Source: Rhodoferax sp. UBA5149 (GTDB lineage: Bacteria > Pseudomonadota > Gammaproteobacteria > Burkholderiales > Burkholderiaceae_C). Taken from it: a stretch of 11,040 nt of DNA. Positions 5,590 to 11,040 of the stretch are shown here, piece by piece (within the stretch, counting starts at the first letter, position 1; every line of letters begins with the position of its first letter). The notes beneath the pieces are model-generated. The model was not told the DNA's origin, did not search any database, and was given only the letters and a program-made list of their open reading frames with translations. Location of the stretch: contig NZ_DHXT01000117.1 of assembly GCF_002413825.1 (NCBI RefSeq), positions 1 through 11,040 of the forward strand. The letters are read 5' to 3'. Made by a program: the position numbers and the translations under genes.

Positions 5590-5978
5590 TCGGTGAATGG
5601 AACAACGGTACCGGCCGTCGCAAATCAAGCGTCGCCCGTGTTTTCCTGAAAAAAGGCTCCGGCCAGATCGTGATCAACGGCAAAGACATTGAAAAGTTCT
5701 TTGGCCGTGGAACCTCGATCATGATTTGCAAGCAGCCCCTGTTTTTGACGAACCACGCCGAAACGTTTGACATCATGGTCAACGTCGCCGGCGGCGGTGA
5801 GTCGGGCCAGGCTGGCGCTGTGCGCCACGGCATTACCCGCGCCCTGATTGACTACGATGCAACGCTCAAACCCGAGCTGAGCAAAGCTGGTTTCGTCACG
5901 CGTGATGCCCGTGAAGTCGAACGTAAGAAGGTCGGCTTCCACGGTGCACGTCGCCGCAAACAGTTCAGCAAGCGTTAA
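5586..5978 (+). CDS. rpsI: 30S ribosomal protein S9
   Basis: A small-subunit head protein whose C-terminal tail reaches the P-site tRNA. The product is 130 residues, the standard length. It shows the N-terminal GTGRRKSSVARVFLKKGSG (8-26), VNVAGGGESGQAGAVRHGI, and the conserved basic tail RRRKQFSKR ending in Arg. The ATG overlaps the rplM TGA by the ATGA arrangement, with GAGGGAG (5571-5577) upstream as ribosome site, so the two are translationally coupled. Confidence 0.98.
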   Translation: MIGEWNNGTGRRKSSVARVFLKKGSGQIVINGKDIEKFFGRGTSIMICKQPLFLTNHAETFDIMVNVAGGGESGQAGAVRHGITRALIDYDATLKPELSKAGFVTRDAREVERKKVGFHGARRRKQFSKR

Positions 5979-6011
5979 TTTCACCAGAAATTCCGCCAAC
6001 GAAATGTTGCA

Positions 6012-6050
6012 AAACAACAGCCGCCAGAATGCAGATTCTGGCGGTTGTTT
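6012..6050 (+). terminator. Hairpin after rpsI, probable terminator
   Basis: CGCCAGAAT (6022-6030) pairs with ATTCTGGCG (6035-6043) around a four-base loop. The stem extends with AAACAAC (6012-6018) against GTTGTTT (6044-6050), leaving a three-base bulge (AGC). Sixteen pairs make it very stable. The only U-rich stretch is the 3' arm itself (GTTGTTT), so termination strength is uncertain. It lies 33 bases after the rpsI stop. The 5' arm can also pair with a second downstream copy (see findings). Confidence 0.6.
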
Positions 6051-6078
6051 GCATTCTGGCTGCTAGACTTGGCGCCCC

Positions 6079-6807
6079 ATGAGACTTCGCCTGCTTCTTC
6101 GCCGTCTGACGGTCAGTGCCCCGCGCATGGCGGTGCGCAGTGCCCTGCCCTGGCCGTTTCGCTGGGCTTTTTTGGCGATCGTCTTTGGTTTTTGTGCCGC
6201 CATTGGCCTGTGGGCGTTCGAGTTTGGCAAAGACATTGCCGGTCTCGAGCGAGGCACCAAGGAAGAGTTGCAACAAACACGGTCCGAACTGGGGCGCTTG
6301 CAGGCGGAGCTGGCAGCCCTGAAAGCCGCCCGTGACAAGGCGCAGTCGATCGCCAATACCGCTGACACCTTGATGACCTCGGAAAAGGTGGCGCAGGAAC
6401 GACTGGCCGCACAGAACAGACAGCTGGAAGCGGATAACCAGAGTTTGCGTGATGATTTGGGCTTTTTTGAAAAACTGATACCGACAGTGGGTGTTGGCGG
6501 CATTGCGATACGCAGCTTGCAGGCCGAGGTCCGCAATGGGCGTGACATAAAATGGCAGGTGCTGGTGATTCAGGCCCTCAAGAATCCGCCGGAGTTCAGC
6601 GGACGCCTGGAGTTGAGTTTTACGGGGATGCAGAATGGCAAGCCCTGGATGGCGACCTTGCCGGGCGGGGCTCAGGTGCTCAAGCTGAAACAGTATGGCC
6701 GCATGGAAGGCGTTTTTGAGCTACCGCCTCAAGCGGTGATCAAGGGCGTTACCGCCAAAGTCCTGGAAGGTTCGGTCACCAAAGCCGTGCAATCCATCAA
6801 GCTCTAG
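6079..6807 (+). CDS. Single-pass membrane protein with coiled coil (DUF6776-like)
   Basis: Function not known. The 242-residue product has a short Arg-rich N-terminus and one membrane segment at about residues 29-47 (WAFLAIVFGFCAAIGLWAF). A coiled coil rich in Glu, Gln, Leu and Arg follows at about 56-132. A C-terminal domain of about 110 residues (IRSLQAEVRNGRDIKWQVLV onward) has alternating hydrophobic residues suggesting beta strands, likely periplasmic. The overall plan and its position before a bactofilin resemble the DUF6776 family, which I recall as uncharacterised. The start at 6079 has a poor ribosome site. It ends 25 bases before the bactofilin start, so the two are probably co-transcribed, and a joint role at the envelope is a reasonable guess. 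Confidence 0.75.
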   Translation: MRLRLLLRRLTVSAPRMAVRSALPWPFRWAFLAIVFGFCAAIGLWAFEFGKDIAGLERGTKEELQQTRSELGRLQAELAALKAARDKAQSIANTADTLMTSEKVAQERLAAQNRQLEADNQSLRDDLGFFEKLIPTVGVGGIAIRSLQAEVRNGRDIKWQVLVIQALKNPPEFSGRLELSFTGMQNGKPWMATLPGGAQVLKLKQYGRMEGVFELPPQAVIKGVTAKVLEGSVTKAVQSIKL

Positions 6808-6832
6808 TCCAACGCATACCAAGGATAGCGAC

Positions 6833-7243
6833 GTGTTCAACAAGAAAAAACAACCTTCCATCAAAAGCCTGATTGCTGAAGGCAGTGCGATCGAAGGGAA
6901 TTTCAGGTTCTCCGACGGTTTACGGATCGATGGTGGCATCGTCGGGAACATCTACGCCGAATCCGCTCTGGCGAGCATCCTCGTGATCTCGGAAACTGCC
7001 ACGGTGACGGGTGAAATCCATGCCGATCACATCATCATCAACGGGACCGTCAATGGGCCGGTGCATGCCCGGATCATGCTTGAGTTGCAGCCCAAGGCGC
7101 GCATCCAGGGCGACGTGCACTACACGGCACTGGAGATGCACCAGGGGGCCATCATCGCCGGGCAATTGCGCCCCCTCGTTGCGGCCGACGCAAAAGACAA
7201 TGAGGAAAAACCCACACTGAAATTGGCAGCAAATAACAAGTAG
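6833..7243 (+). CDS. Bactofilin (polymer-forming cytoskeletal protein)
   Basis: Bactofilins self-assemble without nucleotide into filaments that scaffold envelope enzymes. This product is 136 residues. A short basic N-terminus (MFNKKKQP) precedes a beta-helical core at about 12-112. The core has the typical rungs: GSAIEGNFRFSDGLRIDGGIVGNI, ATVTGEIHADHIIINGTVNGPV, and ARIQGDVHYTALEMHQGAIIAGQL. A polar tail ends in KLAANNK. The start is GTG at 6833, supported by AAGGA seven bases upstream; no ATG fits. In other bacteria bactofilins often lie near M23 peptidase genes; here one lies a few genes away on the other strand. Confidence 0.93.
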   Translation: MFNKKKQPSIKSLIAEGSAIEGNFRFSDGLRIDGGIVGNIYAESALASILVISETATVTGEIHADHIIINGTVNGPVHARIMLELQPKARIQGDVHYTALEMHQGAIIAGQLRPLVAADAKDNEEKPTLKLAANNK

Positions 7244-7358
7244 CTGAATTGTTGAGTGAATTGCTGTAGTATTCCTCAAGTTGATATTGAAAACGTGCGG
7301 AACAGTCCGCAGCTACGCAGGGCGCGACAACGCAGTCCGCCACCATTTAGGAGAAACC
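7244..7358 (+). promoter_or_regulatory. erpA: erpA leader with small hairpin
   Basis: A 115-base gap before erpA. TGCGGA-ACAG-TCCGCA (7296-7311) is a perfect six-pair hairpin. The eight bases CAGTCCGC occur at 7303-7310 and again at 7333-7340, so the 5' arm could pair with either copy. A weak promoter is possible: CTGAAT (7244-7249), 17-base spacer, TAGTAT (7267-7272). I looked for an IscR-type site, expected in E. coli-like erpA regulation, and saw none convincing. The ribosome site AGGAG (7349-7353) is strong. Confidence 0.35.
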
Positions 7359-7724
7359 ATGAGTGCCGTCGCAGAAAACATCCAGACTGAAATGCCGAGT
7401 CCGATTCTCTTTACGGACAGTGCTGCCGCCAAAGTGGCAGATCTGATTGCGGAAGAGGGGAACCCGGATCTGAAATTGCGCGTTTTTGTGCAAGGGGGGG
7501 GCTGTTCCGGCTTCCAGTATGGTTTCACTTTTGATGAAATCACCAACGAAGACGACACCACCATGACCAAGAATGGCGTGTCCTTGTTGATTGATGCCAT
7601 GAGCTACCAGTACCTCGTGGGCGCTGAAATTGATTACAAGGAAGACTTGCAGGGCGCGCAGTTTGTGATCAAGAACCCCGGTGCCCAGTCGACCTGCGGC
7701 TGCGGGTCGAGCTTCTCAGCCTGA
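7359..7724 (+). CDS. erpA: Iron-sulfur cluster insertion protein ErpA
   Basis: An A-type carrier that passes iron-sulfur clusters to target apoproteins. The product is 121 residues. The three cluster-binding cysteines are all present: C49 in GGGCSGFQYGF and C113/C115 in STCGCGSSF. The ATG at 7359 is chosen because AGGAG lies five bases upstream and MSAVAENIQ is the expected start; an in-frame start 26 codons earlier would run into the leader. The N-terminus before PILFTDSAAAKV is the short variable region. It is convergent with anmK, with 12 bases between the two stop codons. Confidence 0.96.
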   Translation: MSAVAENIQTEMPSPILFTDSAAAKVADLIAEEGNPDLKLRVFVQGGGCSGFQYGFTFDEITNEDDTTMTKNGVSLLIDAMSYQYLVGAEIDYKEDLQGAQFVIKNPGAQSTCGCGSSFSA

Positions 7725-7736
7725 AGGCGGCCCGGT

Positions 7737-8852
7737 TCAGGCCGGATAAACCGCACCCAGCACACGGGCGCCTCGGGCGCCTGTTACTTTTTGCAAGCTC
7801 AATGGTTCACGCAACACGGTTTTGCGGGCCAGCCAGGCAAACGCCGCTGCTTCCACCTGCAGCGGGGGTAGGCCATGGGCTTGCGAGGCGCTGACCTGCA
7901 GCGACGGCAGGTGCGCCTGGAGTCGCGCCATCAGCTGGCCGTTAAAGGCGCCGCCACCACACACAATCAGCTGTTTGCTCTTCAATCCGTAGCGCTTGAC
8001 GCTTGCTGCACAGGCGCTGGCGGTCAGTTCGGTCAATGTCGCCTGCACGTCCTCCGGCGCCAGTTCAGTGAACTGTTCAAGTTTATCGGCGAGCCAGGGC
8101 AGGTTGAAGAGGTCGCGCCCCGTGCTTTTGGGGGCGGGCAGGTCAAAGTAGGGCTCACGCAGCAGCGCTTGCAACAAGTCACCGTGAACTCGTCCCATGG
8201 CCGCCCATGCGCCGTCTGCGTCAAAGGCCTGACTGCGATGCTGCTGGCACCAGGCGTCCATCAAGGCATTGCCGGGACCGCAGTCAAAACCCAGCATATC
8301 GTCTGCCAGTTGCGGGCCCAGCACGGTAAGGTTTGAAATTCCGCCAATATTGAGCGTGGCCATCGTTTCACCAATTTGTCCAAACACCGATTGGTGAAAG
8401 GCCGGTACCAGCGGTGCTCCCTGCCCGCCGGCTGCCACATCACGGCTGCGGAAGTCAGCGACGACGTCGATGCCCGCCAGCTCGGCCAGCAGGGCCGGGT
8501 TGTTGAGCTGCAAGGTGTAGCCGGTGCCGTCGAACGCCTGCGGCCGGTGGCGCACGGTCTGGCCATGCGCGCCGATGGCGGTCACCTGGGTGTTGCCGAC
8601 GCCTGACTTCTCCAACAAATTGCCAACCACCTGTGCATAGACGCGAACCAGTGCATTCGCGGCCAGTGCTGCACGGTGCAATTCATTGGGGCCGGGGCTG
8701 TTGAGCGCCAGCAACTCCTGGGTCAAGTCCAGGGAAAAGGGTGCGCTGGCATGCGCCAGGACGGTCAGGCGTGAGCCAGAAAAGTCTGCCAAAACGCCAT
8801 CAACGCCGTCCAGCGAGGTGCCGGACATGAGGCCGATGTAGAGTTCAGGCAC
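7737..8852 (-). CDS. anmK: Anhydro-N-acetylmuramic acid kinase
   Basis: Cleaves the 1,6-anhydro ring and phosphorylates anhydro-MurNAc to MurNAc-6-phosphate, a cytosolic step of peptidoglycan recycling. The product is 371 residues, the normal length. The ATP-binding loop GLMSGTSLDGVD is at residues 7-18. AHGQTVRHRP, VADFRSRDVAAGGQGAPLVP, NIGGISNLT, the catalytic-Asp motif FDCGPGNALMDAW and CGGGAFNG are all intact. The start is GTG at 8852 (MPELYIGLMSGTS), with GGTGAAG upstream as a modest ribosome site. It begins 23 bases after the M23 peptidase stop on the same strand, so both probably form one cell-wall operon. Confidence 0.95.
   Translation of the reverse strand: MPELYIGLMSGTSLDGVDGVLADFSGSRLTVLAHASAPFSLDLTQELLALNSPGPNELHRAALAANALVRVYAQVVGNLLEKSGVGNTQVTAIGAHGQTVRHRPQAFDGTGYTLQLNNPALLAELAGIDVVADFRSRDVAAGGQGAPLVPAFHQSVFGQIGETMATLNIGGISNLTVLGPQLADDMLGFDCGPGNALMDAWCQQHRSQAFDADGAWAAMGRVHGDLLQALLREPYFDLPAPKSTGRDLFNLPWLADKLEQFTELAPEDVQATLTELTASACAASVKRYGLKSKQLIVCGGGAFNGQLMARLQAHLPSLQVSASQAHGLPPLQVEAAAFAWLARKTVLREPLSLQKVTGARGARVLGAVYPA
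7764..7795 (+). terminator. Candidate erpA terminator inside the anmK 3' end
   Basis: ACGGGCGCC (7764-7772) pairs with GGCGCCTGT (7776-7784) around a TCG loop: nine pairs with one G-U. TACTTTTTG follows on the plus strand, giving five T. This is a classic intrinsic terminator shape for transcription arriving from erpA, and it lies within codons of the last residues of anmK (GARGARVL). Confidence 0.5.
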
Positions 8853-8875
8853 GCCGCTTCACCGCCGCGGACGCG

Positions 8876-10324
8876 TTACTGGGCGCTGGTTTGCTGCAGG
8901 GTGGCAGCGGCCGAGAGCGCTACCCGGTTTTCAGATGCGAGCCGTGCAAACGCAGGTTTGGCACTGGCAGATAGCGGCACGGTATTGTTCTCGCGGGCAA
9001 TCGTGAGCGGGTCGTGATAGACGTTGTTGATGCGGTACTCAAAATGCAAGTGAGGCCCGGTCGCCCAGCCGGTGGCGCCCACGGCGCCAATGTTCTGGCC
9101 CTGGCTGACGCTCTCACCCTTGTGCACATTGATGCGGCTCAGGTGCGCATAGACCGTTTTGTAGTTGTTGCGGTGCTGCAGGATGATGACGTTGCCGTAG
9201 CCATTTTGAACGCCGGCAAAGTCAACCACACCGTCGCCGACGCTGCGCACGGCGGTGCCGGTGGGGGCTGCGTAATCCACGCCCTGATGCGCTTTCCAGA
9301 CATGCAAAAGAGGGTGAAAACGCATCTTGAAGCCGCTGGTGATGCGGGAAAATTCCACGGGCGAAGCGAGATAAGCGCGGCGCAGGCTCTGGCCGTCCAG
9401 TGTGTAGTAGCCGCCCTTGCTGCGCGAGTCCGCCGCACTGGCACCGTCAGCGGCTGGAGTGCTGCCAGCGACCGGATCCTGGAACCACATGGCTTGAAAC
9501 GTTTTGCCGCCATTGACAAATTCGACGCTCAACACGCGCCCGGTACGAAGGGGTTCGCCATCGCCTTCCAGTGTTTCATAAACGACGGAAAAACGGTCTC
9601 CTTTGCGCAAGGAGCGATGAAAATCAATATCGCCCGAGAAAATTTCAGTCACTTGCGTCGCAATACTGTCTGGAATTTTGGCATCGTCGGTGGCAGCGAA
9701 CAGCGAGGTCTGGATCGTGCCGCTGGCGAGCCGGGTGGAGGCACTCAAAGGTGCGGACTCGATCCGGGACTGAAAGCCTTGCGGTGTTTTCTCGACCACC
9801 AGCCGCTTGAAGTTGCCGTCGCTATCGGCGCTCCAACGCGCGCTGAGCTTGAGCAAGCTGTTGTGCTCGCTGGTCTCGGCGGTGACGTTGCGACCGCTTC
9901 GCCCGAGCAGCACTTGGCGGGCCGTCGCATCGGCGCGCAGGAAAGAGGCGGCTGCCTCATCGTCCACGCCCAGGCGCTTGAGCAGGGTGTCAGCGGTATC
10001 GCTGGAGCGGGTAACTTCTGATCTGAAGAGTTTGAAGGCCTGGACGTCCAGGGCATCGGACGCGACATTCAAAGGCAGTGCTTGAACGGACTCCAGAACC
10101 TCGCGCACCGGCAACTCCGAGGCGTCAGGGGCGTAGGAGGCCAAGGCAAACGCGCCGCCGCCGCCGCCCAGCAGCAAGGCGGCAATGGCGGAGGTGACTC
10201 GTTTAGGATGTTGTTTGAGCGTCTGGCTGGCAAAAGTCAATAGAGCATTTCGAGCGCAAAGCAGGCTGTTTATCAAAAGAAGTGTTCCAAGTGAAGGTTG
10301 GTTTGTGCGCAACCGAACAGACAA
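8876..10324 (-). CDS. M23 family metallopeptidase (membrane-anchored, MepM-like)
   Basis: A zinc endopeptidase expected to cut peptidoglycan cross-links in the periplasm. Residue numbers assume the farthest start (TTG at 10324, 482 residues). One membrane segment lies at about 45-65 (IAALLLGGGGGAFALAS) after a basic stretch. A LysM/OapA-like region with DTLLKRLGVDDEAAASFL follows. The C-terminal LytM domain begins near SGFKMRFHP. Its zinc ligands are complete: H346 and D350 in HQGVD, and the HLH at 425-427, with YAHLS (H394) also present. A 58-residue stretch runs from HLHFE to the end. The true start is uncertain: there is no ATG in frame before the membrane segment, and TTG at 10276 or 10240 would also fit. 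It is upstream of anmK in the same direction and divergent from tyrS. Confidence 0.9.
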   Translation of the reverse strand: MSVRLRTNQPSLGTLLLINSLLCARNALLTFASQTLKQHPKRVTSAIAALLLGGGGGAFALASYAPDASELPVREVLESVQALPLNVASDALDVQAFKLFRSEVTRSSDTADTLLKRLGVDDEAAASFLRADATARQVLLGRSGRNVTAETSEHNSLLKLSARWSADSDGNFKRLVVEKTPQGFQSRIESAPLSASTRLASGTIQTSLFAATDDAKIPDSIATQVTEIFSGDIDFHRSLRKGDRFSVVYETLEGDGEPLRTGRVLSVEFVNGGKTFQAMWFQDPVAGSTPAADGASAADSRSKGGYYTLDGQSLRRAYLASPVEFSRITSGFKMRFHPLLHVWKAHQGVDYAAPTGTAVRSVGDGVVDFAGVQNGYGNVIILQHRNNYKTVYAHLSRINVHKGESVSQGQNIGAVGATGWATGPHLHFEYRINNVYHDPLTIARENNTVPLSASAKPAFARLASENRVALSAAATLQQTSAQ

Positions 10325-10417
10325 AGAAGGTGCTCATGCCGGACGAATTAAACTCAAACGCTAGAGCGAACGCAGAGTATAACGTCGCCCAAGCCCCACG
10401 CATCAAGAAAAACCCTT
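10325..10417. promoter_or_regulatory. Divergent promoter region between the M23 peptidase gene and tyrS
   Basis: A 93-base gap that must hold promoters for both directions. On the plus strand TATAAC (10378-10383) matches five of six -10 bases and lies 35 bases before the tyrS ATG, but no good -35 is at the right distance. The same AT-rich spot reads TATACT on the minus strand. I saw no T-box or other leader structure. If the peptidase starts at one of the inner TTG codons the gap is larger. Confidence 0.3.
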
Positions 10418-11040
10418 ATGAATCAAGTCCTGGCCCCTAAGTTTTCTGTAACAGACCGTGTCCGGGAGGCGCTGGCCGTGTCCTTGCGCGGCTGCGAAGA
10501 ACTGATTCCGCAGGACGATTGGGTCAAGAAGTTGGCCCGCTCCGAGGCCACCGGAATCCCGCTGCGCATCAAGCTGGGCCTCGATCCCACGGCGCCCGAC
10601 ATCCATATTGGCCACACCGTGGTGCTCAATAAAATGCGCCAGATGCAAGATTTGGGCCACACCGTCATTTTTCTGATTGGTGATTTCACCACCCTGATTG
10701 GCGACCCGTCGGGCCGCAACACCACGCGCCCGCCGCTGACCCGCGAGCAAATCGAGGTCAACGCCCAGACCTATTACCGGCAGGCCTCGATGGTGCTGGA
10801 CCCGGCCAAGACCGAAATTCGCTACAACAGTGAATGGGGCGACACGCTGGGCTCGCGCGGCATGATCGAGCTGGCGGCCAAATACACGGTGGCGCGCATG
10901 ATGGAGCGCAACGATTTTCATGACCGTTTCAAGTCCGGCACGCCGATCAGCGTGCACGAGTTCCTGTACCCGCTGATGCAGGGCTATGACTCCGTGGCAC
11001 TGAAGAGTGACCTGGAACTGGGCGGCACCGACCAGAAGTT
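10418..11040 (+). CDS. tyrS: Tyrosyl-tRNA synthetase (5' part, runs off the right edge)
   Basis: Charges tRNA-Tyr with tyrosine via tyrosyl-adenylate. The visible 207 residues contain the class I catalytic fold: LGLDPTAPDIHIGHTVVLNKM with the HIGH motif, FLIGDFTTLIGDPSGR, ELAAKYTVARMMERNDFHDRF, EFLYPLMQGYDSVAL and the start of the ELGGTDQKF motif. The wording is that of the TyrRS branch with a LDPTAPDIHIGH signature, common in betaproteobacteria. The ATG at 10418 gives MNQVLAPKFSVTDR; the ribosome site is poor (AAGAAAAA). The KMSKS loop and S4-like tail lie outside the window. Confidence 0.96.
   Translation, partial: MNQVLAPKFSVTDRVREALAVSLRGCEELIPQDDWVKKLARSEATGIPLRIKLGLDPTAPDIHIGHTVVLNKMRQMQDLGHTVIFLIGDFTTLIGDPSGRNTTRPPLTREQIEVNAQTYYRQASMVLDPAKTEIRYNSEWGDTLGSRGMIELAAKYTVARMMERNDFHDRFKSGTPISVHEFLYPLMQGYDSVALKSDLELGGTDQK

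Overview
The window looks like the chromosome of a Burkholderiales betaproteobacterium, most likely of the family Comamonadaceae (Rhodoferax/Polaromonas-like). The evidence is the wording of the proteins, the moderately high GC, the order rplM-rpsI / DUF6776-like membrane protein / bactofilin / erpA / anmK / M23 peptidase / tyrS, and an intergenic repeat of a type I associate with that family. I see no insertion sequence, phage gene, CRISPR array, tRNA or rRNA.

Layout. Bases 1-3835 hold a tightly packed minus-strand operon for nucleotide sugars: rfbB (dTDP-glucose 4,6-dehydratase), rfbD (dTDP-4-dehydrorhamnose reductase), a fused rfbA::rfbC reading frame, and the 5' part of galE (UDP-glucose 4-epimerase, running off the left edge). 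rfbB/rfbD and rfbD/rfbA are joined by ATGA stop-start overlaps. Bases 3836-4014 hold the operon's putative promoter and a structured repeat. rlmJ (23S rRNA adenine methyltransferase) follows on the minus strand. From 4954 the plus strand carries a promoter and leader, then rplM-rpsI (ribosomal proteins L13 and S9), a hairpin region, a one-pass membrane coiled-coil protein with a bactofilin, and erpA (Fe-S carrier). anmK and an M23 peptidase gene, both on the minus strand, serve cell wall recycling and remodelling. tyrS begins on the plus strand at 10418 and leaves the window.

The most striking thing is the rfbA::rfbC frame. It is a 434-codon open frame in which rfbA has lost its C-terminal segment and its stop, and rfbC has lost about 23 residues holding the catalytic histidine. 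In another frame, the last nine codons before rfbC still read as a normal RmlA tail (RLLKEKAS-stop), with the TGA overlapping the rfbC ATG by one base. The fusion is therefore best explained by a deletion that shifted the frame past the old stop. Several other key residues are also changed (G to C in the RmlA phosphate loop; the catalytic Tyr and a conserved Asp of RmlC both to His). I infer a decaying, probably inactive, dTDP-rhamnose gene pair inside an otherwise intact operon. The rest of the window is ordinary housekeeping sequence with a few regulatory structures worth checking.
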